From NCBI RefSeq assembly GCF_001718795.1, contig NZ_CP013438.1:186001-250000 (forward strand): DNA of 64,000 bases, in the 5' to 3' direction. The notes beneath the pieces are model-generated. The model was not told where the DNA came from and made no database searches. It saw only the letters and a program-made list of their open reading frames with translations. This document shows, piece after piece, positions 1-10,124 of the stretch. Made by a program: the position numbers and the translations under genes. Source of the stretch: Burkholderia latens. GTDB lineage: Bacteria; Pseudomonadota; Gammaproteobacteria; Burkholderiales; Burkholderiaceae. Position 1 is the stretch's first letter. Every line of letters starts with the position of its first letter.

Positions 1-1688
1 TCGTTGCCTTCGTTGAAGTCGCTCACGGCGTCGCCGTCGGTGGTTTCGATCGGCTTGCCGAATCGCAACGCCTTCGGCGTGAACGGTTCGTCGAGTGCCG
101 GCGCATCGGCCATCACCGTCCAGCCTTTCGGCGGATCGGCGTTCACACGCAGCATGTTCAACGCCGAACTGATGCCCGTCACGACGAACATGAGCGGCGC
201 GGTCACGAGCGTCGCCGCGACGCCCAGAACCGACTCGTTTCCCTTGATCGCACCGATCAGATTGAACTTCGCCGGCGGCGACTGCGGATACCAGAAGCCG
301 GATGTCGTTCGTTGCTTGCCGTGCCGCCAGTCGTCTTCCCAATAGCGGTAGGGTTTCCGTACGCCAACCGGGAAGCCGGACGCAAACACGCGCTGCGTCA
401 GGATGCCCGCCGCACCGATATCGTCGAGTTCATGCTTGCTGAACCCGCGCCAGCCGATGCCTTGAACCGTTACCGCAGAAATCACCTGATCGTGCGGACA
501 GCAATACGCGGTGACGCGGCCATACGTCGACCCGTTCAGGCCGTGCCGCATGCGATCTGCTTGCGCGGCGTAAGAGCGGTTGCTCGTCGGCGATACGCGT
601 TCGTTGGCCATGTCTTCGTCGACTTTGTCGGCGGGCTGTTCGTGTTCCTTTCGCGCGCCGACGATCGACAGGAATTTTCCGAACGTCTTCGTGCGCGATG
701 CGTAGGTTTGCCGTCCCCGCTGACCCGATCCGTCTTTCGTCGCGCGTTGCGACCATGTGTCCATGAACGTGTCGGATTTATACGGACCGTCCGCGTTGGC
801 GAGGCTATAAGGCGCGTTTGCGAGCACGTAGGCGTCCGCCACGCAATGGCCTTTGCGTCCCCACGGATCCTCGACATCGGGAAAGGCGTCGCCAAAGAAC
901 GCCGCCGTAAGGCCGACGATGTTGCCCTGGCTGTGGCACACGACGGTAATTGGTACGTCGGCCTGCATGCTGCGAATCGACTCGATCAGTCTTGCGAGAC
1001 GCAATGCGGCGAGCACACCGTACGCGCGCGGCGGCGCACGATACAGCGGACGGTTGGTCGGGTTGATCCCTTGCACGGTCAGCCAGCCCATCGTCCGGTC
1101 ATCCAGGCCGCCGTGCCAGAGATCAGGCAGGCTTGAACAGCCATTCGTGAACGGACCGCCGCCCCAATAGTCCTTTTCGTTCAGGAAGATCTTGTCGCCG
1201 TATTCCTTCAGCTCCGCGGCGGTCGCGCGATATCCCCATCGGAAGTGAATGACGGGGGAGAACGACGGATCTGGCCTGACGTAGTTGCCGTACCAAAGCT
1301 TGGGATCGAGAAACCCGTCTGGCGTCACGCTCTCCGTGTACTTCGCGGGCGTCAGCTGTCCGGCATCGACCCCGTGATACATCATCTGATCGTCCAGCCG
1401 CCCGAGCCGCCGATTCAGCCCGCGGCACAGCCCTTCTTCCGACGCGTCGAACCACTCGCCTTCGGAATTCACGCCATGCACGAAGATCACGATGCCGGGC
1501 AACGGCAATTGCTTGATGCAGACGAGCGGCGTGTTCTTCGCGAACATCGTCACGCCTTCGCCGCGGCCGACGACGATCGGCGGCGGTGCAGGCCGCGACA
1601 CCGCTACGTCGGCAGCATCGGTTTTTGGCACGGGCTCGTCGCGCCGAGCAGCCGCCATCGGCGGCGGGTCGAGAAATGATTCGTTCAT
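1..1688 (-). CDS. DUF3274/Tle3-like alpha/beta hydrolase, probable T6SS lipase effector (3' end outside window)
   Basis: The reading frame is open from the ATG at 1688 to the window edge (562 codons, no stop), so the C-terminus is missing. The N-terminal half carries an alpha/beta-hydrolase pattern: a hydrophobic strand followed by HGV near residue 71, and a nucleophile elbow VCHSQGN with Ser253. This matches the DUF3274-type lipases, several of which (Tle3) are VgrG-delivered phospholipases acting in the periplasm of rival bacteria. No signal peptide is seen, as expected for a T6SS cargo. The gene starts 18 bp after the vgrG stop on the same strand, so the two are probably co-transcribed and the VgrG is the likely carrier. 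An immunity gene would be expected beyond the window edge. The lipase-like fold is fairly sure; the effector role is inferred from position. Confidence 0.8.
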   Translation of the reverse strand, partial: MNESFLDPPPMAAARRDEPVPKTDAADVAVSRPAPPPIVVGRGEGVTMFAKNTPLVCIKQLPLPGIVIFVHGVNSEGEWFDASEEGLCRGLNRRLGRLDDQMMYHGVDAGQLTPAKYTESVTPDGFLDPKLWYGNYVRPDPSFSPVIHFRWGYRATAAELKEYGDKIFLNEKDYWGGGPFTNGCSSLPDLWHGGLDDRTMGWLTVQGINPTNRPLYRAPPRAYGVLAALRLARLIESIRSMQADVPITVVCHSQGNIVGLTAAFFGDAFPDVEDPWGRKGHCVADAYVLANAPYSLANADGPYKSDTFMDTWSQRATKDGSGQRGRQTYASRTKTFGKFLSIVGARKEHEQPADKVDEDMANERVSPTSNRSYAAQADRMRHGLNGSTYGRVTAYCCPHDQVISAVTVQGIGWRGFSKHELDDIGAAGILTQRVFASGFPVGVRKPYRYWEDDWRHGKQRTTSGFWYPQSPPAKFNLIGAIKGNESVLGVAATLVTAPLMFVVTGISSALNMLRVNADPPKGWTVMADAPALDEPFTPKALRFGKPIETTDGDAVSDFNEGN

Positions 1689-1706
1689 GCGGATGCTTGC
1701 GTGCTC

Positions 1707-4481
1707 CTATATTTTTTTCTTGATGAACTGCACGTCCAGTCTCTCGAACCGGTCGGCATCGATAGCCGGGAGTTCGCCGGCCGTATTGGTAGACAAGTCC
1801 GATAGCGGCCCGGACGGCTTCCTGACCTCACCATCGAATCCCGCGGCCGCGTTGCCGTCGGTGGGGCGGATCAGCGTCGGTATGCGTCCCAGCGTGTCGC
1901 GATCGAACTTCGGCATGTCCGCGTTCATGCTCGACGGGCCGCCCCACACATGACCCGCCGACTTCACCGTGAAGGTGCCCGGACATCCCAATTCGATATC
2001 GCCGCCGCGCAGCTTCAGATACGCACCGCCGGACGTGACGAGCACGACTTCGTCGCTCGCCGCGCCCACGAGTTTTCCGCTGCCTGCGGTCAATTGAATG
2101 TTCTTCGCCGAATCGATTCGCGTATCGTCGTTCTGCGACTGAATCGCGACCTTCCCCTGATTCGCGATCGCCGATACGCCGTCGCTGTGCGCGAACATCG
2201 CGACGCCACGCCCGGCATGCAGATTGATCCGCTCACCGCTAGTCACCTGCACGTGTTGCTGCGCGATCTGATCGATGTTCTCGCCCGCATACGACACGTG
2301 CGTTTTCGGCGTGACGTTGAGCGATCCCGACTGCGCGCCGAATGCGATCAATGCCGGCGCGGCGTCGGCCGAACCGGGCCGGACGCCGTCAGGCGTCCAG
2401 TGACGCAAGGCTTGCGCGACGCTGTCCTGGCCGCCGGAATCGGCAGGGCGTCCGCCATGCTGACCGGCGTAATCGCCAAGCGATTTGAAGAGTTCGGTGC
2501 AGCAATCGAGCAGCCGAACCAGTTCGTCGCGATCGAGCTGGGCGCCGGTGGCCCGCGTACGCGCATAGGTCGACAACAAGATGCCCTGCGCGGCGCGTAA
2601 CGCCATCGCGGCGTCGGTGCGCAACTCCGCCCCCTCGCCGCGATCGTCGCCATGGCCGTTTTCACGCGGCTGCGTCAGATACCCGAGATTCAGCTGCGTA
2701 TGCGCGTGTTCGCTCGCCAGTTGTGCCGAGATTTGCGACGGCGTGTCGTCGAAGCGAAGCTGGTTGTAGCGCCGGCCCTTGATCTCGCGGGTCTTGATGC
2801 CCGACAGGAAACGATTGCCGGGAAGCGCGCCGGTATGGCTGAACGCCACCGGCGGGTTTGCGCCGTTGCCCAATACGCCGATGATGACCAATCTGTCCGG
2901 ATCGCCCGACAGACATCCGAGCAGCACTTCCATCCCGACGCGCGGCAGAAAGATCGCGCCGAAGTTGCCGCCCGCGAGGCTCGTGCCCACGCGAATCGGC
3001 GCACTGTCGCCAGCCACGCCGTTCGTTCCGGCGCCTTGAGCGTGCGCATGATCGTCCGGATCGTAGCCGTGGATCTGCACGCGCACGCGGCCGGCTTCGT
3101 CGCAAAACACTTCGTCGCCCTGCGCGCCGACGATCGTGCCGGTCAGCAGGTGGGCCGGCGGCAGATCGCGCTTCGGATCGTACGCGGGCTTGAGCGGCAC
3201 GCCGCGACGCACGCACGTGAAGCGATTCTCGTAGCGCGTGTCGGTCTGCCGCGATCGCTCGACCGATGTTGGCGCAACGGTTTGCGCCAGGTTGCCGCTT
3301 GCCGCGAACAGCTCGTCGACGCGACCCGCGAGGGACTTCGGGAGGTTGTTCCAGACGTCGTGCCGAACCGACGTGACGACAAACCGGCGACGGTCGATCG
3401 GCTTCATGTCGAGCTCGGGGTCGCCCGTCAGCGTGAACCAGCAGCCGACCGGCAGGTCGCGCACGCTGCCGATCCCGTCGTAGCGCTCGGCTTCGAACTG
3501 ATGCGCGAGTATCCGGTCATGCGTAATGCGATGGTGATCGACCCGCGAGTCGCCGACGTGCGGGACGTCGATCGCGACGTCGGTGAGCAGGCGCGCAAGA
3601 TCGTCGCCGGATTCGCCCTGCTCGACGTCGCCGATGGCGCTCGAGTCGTCCGCACGGGCCGCCTTGTAGTCCCACGACGGGCGGCGGACCTTGCCGGGCG
3701 ACAAGCGTTGGGCGTGTGCAAAGAGCGTGATCGCGTCGCGTGGCTCGGTTCCTGCATCACGCGGATGAAGACGCAGCGTGCCGGCCGGCGCTTCCAACAG
3801 GCGATGCGGATCGTCGCAAAACACGAGTGTATGAACCGGCCACGCGTCCGTCGTGCCGCGCGCGGTGTCGACCGGCTCGGCTTTCGAGAAGACGGTGATG
3901 CCTTCCCGGCGCAGCAGACGCCGGATGAAGCACGCGTCCGACTCGTTGACCTGCCGCGTGAGTTCTCGCACCGGATAGCGATCGGCCTGCAATCCGCTCA
4001 GATCGAAATCGAACGCGCGCGCGAGTGCGGGGCTGCGCAATTTCCACTCCTGCATCAGCGTCGCGAGAATCTCGGGCACGCAGCGGGAGCGGAATACGCG
4101 GGCGTTGGTGCGGCGGTCCATCAGCGACAGCGCGTCGCACACGTGCAGTTGATAGACGGTCAGTTCGCCGTCGGATTGACCGGTCCGCACTTCGCGCACG
4201 ATCGCATTGATCGTGCTCGTGCCGCCGCGATCGGTCGTCAGCCGGACCGATACGGGCAGGCCGAGAAACAGCGTCGGCGACAGATGGTCATGGGTTGACA
4301 CGCAGGTCAGGCGCCCGTCGATGCCGGACATCAGCGCCTCGCGGATATCGGCGTGGTGCAACGCAAGCAGCCGGCCGATCGTGCGTTGCGCGCGGCCGAA
4401 ATGGAGACTAACCGGGCGCGTGTTGCCGTCGATCAGACCCGTCGCAAAATCCCGGAATGTTTTCGCTATCGACGTCGACAT
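1707..4481 (-). CDS. vgrG: VgrG/TssI type VI secretion spike protein with DUF2345 extension
   Basis: This protein of about 924 aa (from MSTSIAKTF) has the T6SS spike plan: an N-terminal gp27-like part, a central gp5/OB segment (around PPAHLLTGTIVGAQGDEVF, then VRVQIHGYDPDD and GMEVLLGCL), and a long DUF2345 beta-helix with repeated ITLHAGRG- and LTAGSGK-like strands. It trimerises at the tip of the Hcp tube and carries effectors across the target envelope. An in-frame ATG at 4595 would add 38 basic residues of non-VgrG character, so the internal ATG at 4481 is preferred, although no strong ribosome site precedes it. The downstream lipase gene is its likely cargo. DUF2345 often serves as an effector docking segment. 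Confidence 0.92.
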   Translation of the reverse strand: MSTSIAKTFRDFATGLIDGNTRPVSLHFGRAQRTIGRLLALHHADIREALMSGIDGRLTCVSTHDHLSPTLFLGLPVSVRLTTDRGGTSTINAIVREVRTGQSDGELTVYQLHVCDALSLMDRRTNARVFRSRCVPEILATLMQEWKLRSPALARAFDFDLSGLQADRYPVRELTRQVNESDACFIRRLLRREGITVFSKAEPVDTARGTTDAWPVHTLVFCDDPHRLLEAPAGTLRLHPRDAGTEPRDAITLFAHAQRLSPGKVRRPSWDYKAARADDSSAIGDVEQGESGDDLARLLTDVAIDVPHVGDSRVDHHRITHDRILAHQFEAERYDGIGSVRDLPVGCWFTLTGDPELDMKPIDRRRFVVTSVRHDVWNNLPKSLAGRVDELFAASGNLAQTVAPTSVERSRQTDTRYENRFTCVRRGVPLKPAYDPKRDLPPAHLLTGTIVGAQGDEVFCDEAGRVRVQIHGYDPDDHAHAQGAGTNGVAGDSAPIRVGTSLAGGNFGAIFLPRVGMEVLLGCLSGDPDRLVIIGVLGNGANPPVAFSHTGALPGNRFLSGIKTREIKGRRYNQLRFDDTPSQISAQLASEHAHTQLNLGYLTQPRENGHGDDRGEGAELRTDAAMALRAAQGILLSTYARTRATGAQLDRDELVRLLDCCTELFKSLGDYAGQHGGRPADSGGQDSVAQALRHWTPDGVRPGSADAAPALIAFGAQSGSLNVTPKTHVSYAGENIDQIAQQHVQVTSGERINLHAGRGVAMFAHSDGVSAIANQGKVAIQSQNDDTRIDSAKNIQLTAGSGKLVGAASDEVVLVTSGGAYLKLRGGDIELGCPGTFTVKSAGHVWGGPSSMNADMPKFDRDTLGRIPTLIRPTDGNAAAGFDGEVRKPSGPLSDLSTNTAGELPAIDADRFERLDVQFIKKKI

Positions 4482-5315
4482 AATCAAAATATCGTTTTTA
4501 TAGAATGGGATTGGTTTGAAATTGGATTTAAGTGGAATCCGGAAGATTCGTTGAAAAAGTCGTCTGGAGAATATCAGGATCGCCGTGGCTGGCAAGTGAA
4601 TTGTTATTTTTACTTCGCGTTCTGGTTCGCTGGAGACAGTATTTGACGATATTGTCTATCTTGTTGTTTTTGAAAGATCTTATGCCAACAAGCGGAGGCG
4701 CGTTCAGAGCGGGTGTCGTGGCTTGGAATACACATCTTATGGCGCGTTCCTATTTAAAAAGAAACGGGTTGGGATCGCCAGAGATAAGATTTATCCGAGA
4801 TCGTTGCGAATGTGTGAATATTGCGTCGTCGCTTAATGTATGAATTTGCGGCGCTCGCACTCCCGGCAAGCGCATATCGATTCTTCGCCGTGTTCATCGT
4901 TCGCTGCCTGTCGAGGTGCAAGCACTCGCGACGGATGCCGGTCGGAGCGGCCGCGCATTCCGCAAGCACCGCGCCGGGCCGGCCCCCGATTCTGCGATTT
5001 TTAAGAACAATCTCATGTTCGATCGCGATCGCGGTCTTCAGAATTCGAGTTCTTGAGCACACGGCGTAACGACGCCGGACGCTATCCCGAAAATCGTCAG
5101 CCGGATCAACGTATCCGCGCCGCCGGCCGCGTCGCGATTCCGGCGCGCCGATCGACAACAGCGCCGCTGCTCGCGATACCGATATCGAAGGTCGTCCGGC
5201 GCATGGGCGATGCCGCTACGAACTCACGAGCGAGCCCACACGGCTGCGTCATGTTGCCGATGCTCGAGCCGCCGCCGCGCAGCTGCTACGCACCGCGTGC
5301 GATACCGAACCGATT
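4482..5315. other. Intergenic region between vgrG and the first sensor kinase
   Basis: About 830 bp without a credible gene. The vgrG-proximal half is AT-rich compared with its surroundings, as is common upstream of vgrG islands. The half near the kinase contains a 19-bp string (4998-5016, beginning TTTTTAAGAACAATC) that recurs with two differences upstream of the fimbrial pilin gene. Short open frames here have no family resemblance. Confidence 0.5.
4998..5016 (+). promoter_or_regulatory. Shared upstream motif, copy 1 (candidate response-regulator site)
   Basis: TTTTTAAGAACAATCTCAT lies about 300 bp upstream of the hybrid kinase start. A copy matching at 17 of 19 positions lies 109 bp upstream of the pilin gene. 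Two sites in front of a sensor kinase and a fimbrial operon in the same locus suggest a common regulator, perhaps the NarL-type protein encoded between them. No footprint or consensus is known, so the assignment is inference. Confidence 0.35.
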
Positions 5316-7433
5316 ATGAAAGCAAGGCCCTCTTCGAAAAAGCTCCTCTGCAGTCCGCTGCGCTACATCTTATTGTTGGTGCTTGCGATGACGTGCCTCC
5401 GTGTCAATGCGTCGACGGTCTGCGGGAAGCCGATCTTCACCGATGAGGAGCTCGCGTGGATCGATACGCACCCGGTCGTTCATATCGCTGTCGAAGCAAA
5501 CTGGCGCCCCATCGAATATATGCGCGCCGGCCGGCATGCAGGCTTGGTGGAAGGGTATCTGAACGCCATCGCGAAGATGACCGGCCTCACGTTCGTCACG
5601 GTCCCGGGCACCGAATGGGGCAACGCATATGAAGCATTGGCATCCCGGAAGGTCGATCTGCTTCCAGGCGTGTGGCGAGAGCTGGCCCCGGAGCGGGCTG
5701 GCTCCAATGCGTTGGTCAGCTCCCCGTATTTGGTCGGTCGTTTGACTGCGGTCACGCGCAACAACTCCGCCATGATCTTTGCGTTAAAGCGCCTGGAAGG
5801 CAGGCGCGTTGCAATCAAGGGCCGCGGCGCCGTCGAGTATTTTGCGCGCCACAGCGGCGTGAAGTTCGATCTGCTGACGTTCGATACGGAAGAACTTGCG
5901 CTCGCCGCGGTAGCCAATGGCGACGCCGATGCCGCGCTGGGCGTGGACGTCACGATTCTTCCGATCGTGCGCCGCCGCTTCACCGGACAGCTGTACATGT
6001 CGGGCATGCTGGCCGATCGCCCGGTGTCGTTGGCGATGCTCACGCGCGCCGATTTGCCGATCCTTGCGTCGATCATCGACAAGTCGCTGGCGGCGATTCC
6101 GGTGAGCGAGACCGCGATGCTCACGCGCGACTGGGTCGAACTCGCCGACTACGGCAAGCCTACGTTCCGTTCGATCGTTCATTACCGTCTGCCGCAAGTC
6201 GTCGCGATCGGCGCGGTCCTGATCATATTGGCGATCCTGTCATTTCTGTTGTGGAAGTCGCGTGCCGCGGCGATCCGCAGCAAGCGCGACAAAGCGATGT
6301 TTCTCGCATTCGTGTGCCACGAACTGCGCGCGCCGTTGCATACGATTCTGTCTGCGGTCGAGCTGTTGCAGCGATCGCCGTTGTCGGGGCGGCAGGCGAG
6401 CCGCGCCGATGCCGCCGCATCCGCGGCCGAAACGCTGATGATCTTGCTCGACGACATTCTCGAATATTCGCGGCTGGAGTCGCGTAAGGTCACGCTCGTC
6501 ACGCAGCCAGTCGATCTCGCCGCGTGGGCGAACCAGATCACCGAAATGGTGCGATCGCGAGCCGAGGAAAAGTCGCTTTCGCTCGTGCTTGACGTCGGCG
6601 GTGTGGCGGGCGTGCGGGGCGTAATCGATCCGGTACGCGTCAGGCAGATCGCGTTGAACCTGCTCATCAATGCGATCAACTACACGCCTTCCGGGTCCGT
6701 TGCATTGCGCGTCGACTACGTGCCGCTTCGTCACGGCCGAAACGGAACGCTCGTCGTCGAAGTGACGGACACGGGTGTCGGAATCGAACCCGACAGGATG
6801 GCGAGCATCTTCGACGCATACTGGCGCGCAGAGGCCGACATCAAGGGCACCGGTCTCGGCCTCGCGATCTGCCGCGAACTCGTGCATCTGATGCGCGGGT
6901 CGATCACGATCGACAGTATTCCTCACATCGAGACCACCGTGACGGTACGCTTGCCGATCGACGTCGACGCGCAGGCCTCGGAGCAATTGCCGGGTGCGAC
7001 GGCCGCATCGGCCGGTGGCGATGTGCCGCACGTGCTGATCGTCGACGACAACGAGTTGGTACGGCGCGCTATGAAGGACCAATGCGAGGAACTCGGATGC
7101 GCCGCGCTCACGGCGGGAACGGCCGACGCCGCAATGCAGCTGCTCGGCGACGTGAACGTCGATCTCGTGCTTCTCGATTGCAATTTGCCCGGAATTTCCG
7201 GCTACACGCTCGCACGGAAGATCCGTCAGCGTGAGTCGATGTGCGGGATGCGTCGTGTTCCGATCATCGCAATCTCGGCTGTCACCGGCGACGCGCACAA
7301 GGTGCGCTGCTTCGATAGCGGAATCGACGGCGTACTGAGCAAGCCCCTACGGCTCGATACGCTACGACAGGCGATCTCGATGTGGTGTCCGGCTTGCGAG
7401 CGTTCGGACGCCTCTGCCCCGGACGGTCGTTGA
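5316..7433 (+). CDS. EvgS/BvgS-like hybrid sensor histidine kinase (no Hpt)
   Basis: 705 aa. A hydrophobic leader (residues 12-32) is followed by one periplasmic SBP_bac_3 (Venus flytrap) domain (about 40-275), a membrane segment near 290-312, a HisKA domain with FVCHELR (His335), and an HATPase with NLLINAINY, DTGVGI and GTGLGL. A receiver domain has its phospho-acceptor Asp621 in LVLLDCNLPG and a KPLR lysine loop. It should sense a small ligand or redox/pH change in the periplasm and pass phosphate to its own receiver. Unlike EvgS/BvgS it ends after the receiver and lacks an Hpt domain. The convergent kinase next door has one, so cross-relay between the two is plausible. Confidence 0.9.
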   Translation: MKARPSSKKLLCSPLRYILLLVLAMTCLRVNASTVCGKPIFTDEELAWIDTHPVVHIAVEANWRPIEYMRAGRHAGLVEGYLNAIAKMTGLTFVTVPGTEWGNAYEALASRKVDLLPGVWRELAPERAGSNALVSSPYLVGRLTAVTRNNSAMIFALKRLEGRRVAIKGRGAVEYFARHSGVKFDLLTFDTEELALAAVANGDADAALGVDVTILPIVRRRFTGQLYMSGMLADRPVSLAMLTRADLPILASIIDKSLAAIPVSETAMLTRDWVELADYGKPTFRSIVHYRLPQVVAIGAVLIILAILSFLLWKSRAAAIRSKRDKAMFLAFVCHELRAPLHTILSAVELLQRSPLSGRQASRADAAASAAETLMILLDDILEYSRLESRKVTLVTQPVDLAAWANQITEMVRSRAEEKSLSLVLDVGGVAGVRGVIDPVRVRQIALNLLINAINYTPSGSVALRVDYVPLRHGRNGTLVVEVTDTGVGIEPDRMASIFDAYWRAEADIKGTGLGLAICRELVHLMRGSITIDSIPHIETTVTVRLPIDVDAQASEQLPGATAASAGGDVPHVLIVDDNELVRRAMKDQCEELGCAALTAGTADAAMQLLGDVNVDLVLLDCNLPGISGYTLARKIRQRESMCGMRRVPIIAISAVTGDAHKVRCFDSGIDGVLSKPLRLDTLRQAISMWCPACERSDASAPDGR

Positions 7434-7482
7434 CTGGACGACCCGCGCTTCGCTGTCGCGCAGACGCGCGCACCGTCCGGAA

Positions 7483-9885
7483 TCAGTGCGCGCCGCAATC
7501 CGCACGATGCTGGCGCCGCAGTGCGTCACGAAGCCCGCTCACGTCGGGCGCGAGCGTCAGCGAATGCGCGGTCAACCGGTGCTCGAGCGCGTTCGCGATT
7601 TCGCTGGTGCGAACGTGGCCGGCGATCGCCGCCGCGCCCTTGATTCGATGGGCAGCGCGGCGCGCTCGTGCGGCGTCGCCGGCCGACAATGCATCGTCGA
7701 GCTCCGCCAGATCGGCGTCGACGGTCTGCCGATAAACCGCGTGGAAGTCGTCCTGCGCGGCGGCGGACGCGCAGCCGGGTTCACCGTTCATCGCCATGGT
7801 GCCGGGTGAACACCACAGTTCGATCAATTGCCGCAACGTGTCCAGCCGTAACGGCTTCGCCAAAACGCCGTCCATGCTGCTGTCGAAGCAGCGCGCACGG
7901 TGCGCATCGTCCGTCGATGCCGAGATGGCGATGATCGGCGTACGCACGTGGTTGCTGGCGTGCTCGATCGTGCGCATGCGCGTCGCTACCGTGTACCCGT
8001 CCAGATCGGGAAGATCGCAGTCGAGGAGCACCATGTCGTATGCGGAGCGCTCGAATTGTTCGAGCGCGTGCGCGCCATCGGCTGCGGCGATACAGCGGCA
8101 GCCGAGCGCATCGAGTTGTTGGCGGATCGCATGCCGGACAGCCTCGTGGTCGTCGACGACGAGGATTACAGGATGGTCGTGCGTCGGTCCTGCATCCGCC
8201 GCTGCGTATGCAGCAGGCGCGTGCGGCAGCGCGCACGCGACTGGATTGTCGTCGCGCGCGGCCGCCGCCAGTCGAACGGGAAGGGTCACGGCAAATACCG
8301 TGCCGGTATCCGGACTGCTCGCGACGTCGATCTTGCCGCCCATCAGGTCGACGAGTTCACGACAGATCGACAATCCGAGCCCGCTGCCGCTCGCGTGACG
8401 CCCGCCGGACTCCTCGACGCGCTGGTATGGCTCGAAGATTCGCAGCTGTAGATCGGCGGGAATGCCGATGCCGGTGTCGCGCACTTCGAGGACCAGATCG
8501 CCGGAATGGTTCGGCCGGCGCTCGACATAGCCGACCCCGAGCGTGACCGATCCCGCCGATGTGTACTTGATTGCGTTGACCAGCAGGTTGAGCAGGATCT
8601 GTCGCGTGCGCATCGGGTCGATCAGCACGCAGAGCTGCGCCGGACATGCGAAGTCGAGCGCGAGTCGCAGGCCTTTCTCGTCGACTCGCCAGCGCACCAT
8701 GTCGGCACTGGACCGCGCCCACTGCACCACGGGTGTCGGTTCCGGCGCGAGCGTGACGTTGCGCGATTCGAGCCGCGAGTAGTCGAGTATGTCGTCTAGC
8801 AGCGTGAGCAGCGATTCGGATGCGGCAACCGCCGCATCGGCGCGGCTTGCCTGCTTCGGCGACAGCTTCGAGCGTTGCAGAAGCTCCAGCGACGAGAGGA
8901 TCGTGTGCATCGGCGTACGGATCTCGTGGCTGATGAATGCCAGGAACATCGCTTTGTCCCGGTCGCTGCGAATTGCTGCCGCGCGGGCGCGAACCGACAC
9001 GAAGGCGACTGCCGCCAGTGCGAGCACCAGCGCGCTGGCCGCTGTTACCTGCCAGCGGTGATAGTAGAGAACCGCATGGAGCGTGGGTTTGCCGTAATCG
9101 GCGGATTCGATCCAGCGACGTGCGATTTCCTCGCGCGCGGACGCTGAAATTGCGGCAAGTGATTTTTCAAGGATCGATGCCAACATCCGGGAATCGCTCC
9201 GGGTGGCGAACGCGAGCGAGTACGGGCGCTCGGGCAGGCTGCCTGACAGGTACAGCTTGTCTTTGAACTGGTGCCTGACGAGCGGCAGAAGCGACATGTC
9301 GGGGCCGACTGCAACGTCGGCGTCGCCGTCGGCCACCGCCGCAAGCGCGTCGCGTTCGGTTTGATACGGCATCAACGTAATCGGCAATCCGCTTTCGCGA
9401 ATGACGAAGTCGAGGCCTCCGCTCCCTTTGATCGCCACACGCCGGCCCGCAAGGCTCCGGAAATCGGCGACCACGTCGACATGTTCGGGCGCAACGACGA
9501 CAATCGTACCTACGAAGTACGACTGAGTGAAAGTGAGGTCAGTGAAACGCAACGTGTCGGAAGTCACGTCGGGTACCATGTCGATCCTTCCGGACTTCAA
9601 TGCTTCGGCGGAATTCGACCAACTCACGTCGTCGACATATTCGAACCGCAGTCCGCTCACCCGCGCTACGGCGTCGAGATACGATGGCACGAGGCCCGAA
9701 GCCTTGCCGCGCTCCCGGAATTCGAATGGCCGCCAGTCGGCGTCGATCCGGGTCTTCACGATCGGGTGTTGCGCGATCCACGCCAGTTCTTCCGCCGTGA
9801 ATGGCGGCTGCGTGTTCGCCGAGCCGGCCGTGGACACCGCACCGACGATCAGGCCGATGGCGATGATGCGATGCATGGCTTTCAT
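7483..9885 (-). CDS. EvgS/BvgS-like hybrid sensor histidine kinase with Hpt domain
   Basis: 800 aa. The order is signal peptide (cut near GSANTQP), one SBP_bac_3 domain, a membrane span, HisKA with FISHEIR (His320), HATPase (DTGIGI, GSGLGLSICREL), a receiver (Asp622 in LLDCDLP), and a C-terminal Hpt domain with AHRIKGAA (His746). This is the complete phosphorelay EvgS/BvgS layout with one flytrap instead of two. GGAG lies five bases before the ATG. It is clearly paralogous to the convergent kinase, sharing the LAWI.. flytrap start and the DKAMFLAF linker into HisKA. Its divergent neighbour is a NarL-type regulator, the expected final phosphate acceptor. Confidence 0.92.
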   Translation of the reverse strand: MKAMHRIIAIGLIVGAVSTAGSANTQPPFTAEELAWIAQHPIVKTRIDADWRPFEFRERGKASGLVPSYLDAVARVSGLRFEYVDDVSWSNSAEALKSGRIDMVPDVTSDTLRFTDLTFTQSYFVGTIVVVAPEHVDVVADFRSLAGRRVAIKGSGGLDFVIRESGLPITLMPYQTERDALAAVADGDADVAVGPDMSLLPLVRHQFKDKLYLSGSLPERPYSLAFATRSDSRMLASILEKSLAAISASAREEIARRWIESADYGKPTLHAVLYYHRWQVTAASALVLALAAVAFVSVRARAAAIRSDRDKAMFLAFISHEIRTPMHTILSSLELLQRSKLSPKQASRADAAVAASESLLTLLDDILDYSRLESRNVTLAPEPTPVVQWARSSADMVRWRVDEKGLRLALDFACPAQLCVLIDPMRTRQILLNLLVNAIKYTSAGSVTLGVGYVERRPNHSGDLVLEVRDTGIGIPADLQLRIFEPYQRVEESGGRHASGSGLGLSICRELVDLMGGKIDVASSPDTGTVFAVTLPVRLAAAARDDNPVACALPHAPAAYAAADAGPTHDHPVILVVDDHEAVRHAIRQQLDALGCRCIAAADGAHALEQFERSAYDMVLLDCDLPDLDGYTVATRMRTIEHASNHVRTPIIAISASTDDAHRARCFDSSMDGVLAKPLRLDTLRQLIELWCSPGTMAMNGEPGCASAAAQDDFHAVYRQTVDADLAELDDALSAGDAARARRAAHRIKGAAAIAGHVRTSEIANALEHRLTAHSLTLAPDVSGLRDALRRQHRADCGAH

Positions 9886-10124
9886 GTTGCTCCGGTTATG
9901 TCATCAGATCGCCATTCGCAGCCGCGGACCCGGTGAATGGCAGTACGTATGCGGGGCATGGCGGTCGAGCGGTATGGCCGCGGTTCGTCGGCGATGTCAT
10001 CCGTCGCGCCAAAGATGTTAAAAATACGCCAAAAGGCGGTAAGCTGATTTTTCATCGCCAAAGGCAGCACGTCGAGAAAGCTGCAAAGCGCCGACGCGCT
10101 GTTCAACAGCAAATAGGGGTAGCA

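Noticed and set aside
2652..4298. Long plus-strand open frame of 548 codons
   Set aside because: It is the antisense of vgrG. High GC keeps opposite frames open, and its Arg-rich product has no family character.
4754..5158. 134-codon minus-strand frame upstream of the first kinase
   Set aside because: Low-complexity basic product and no ribosome site; it overlaps the shared regulatory motif.
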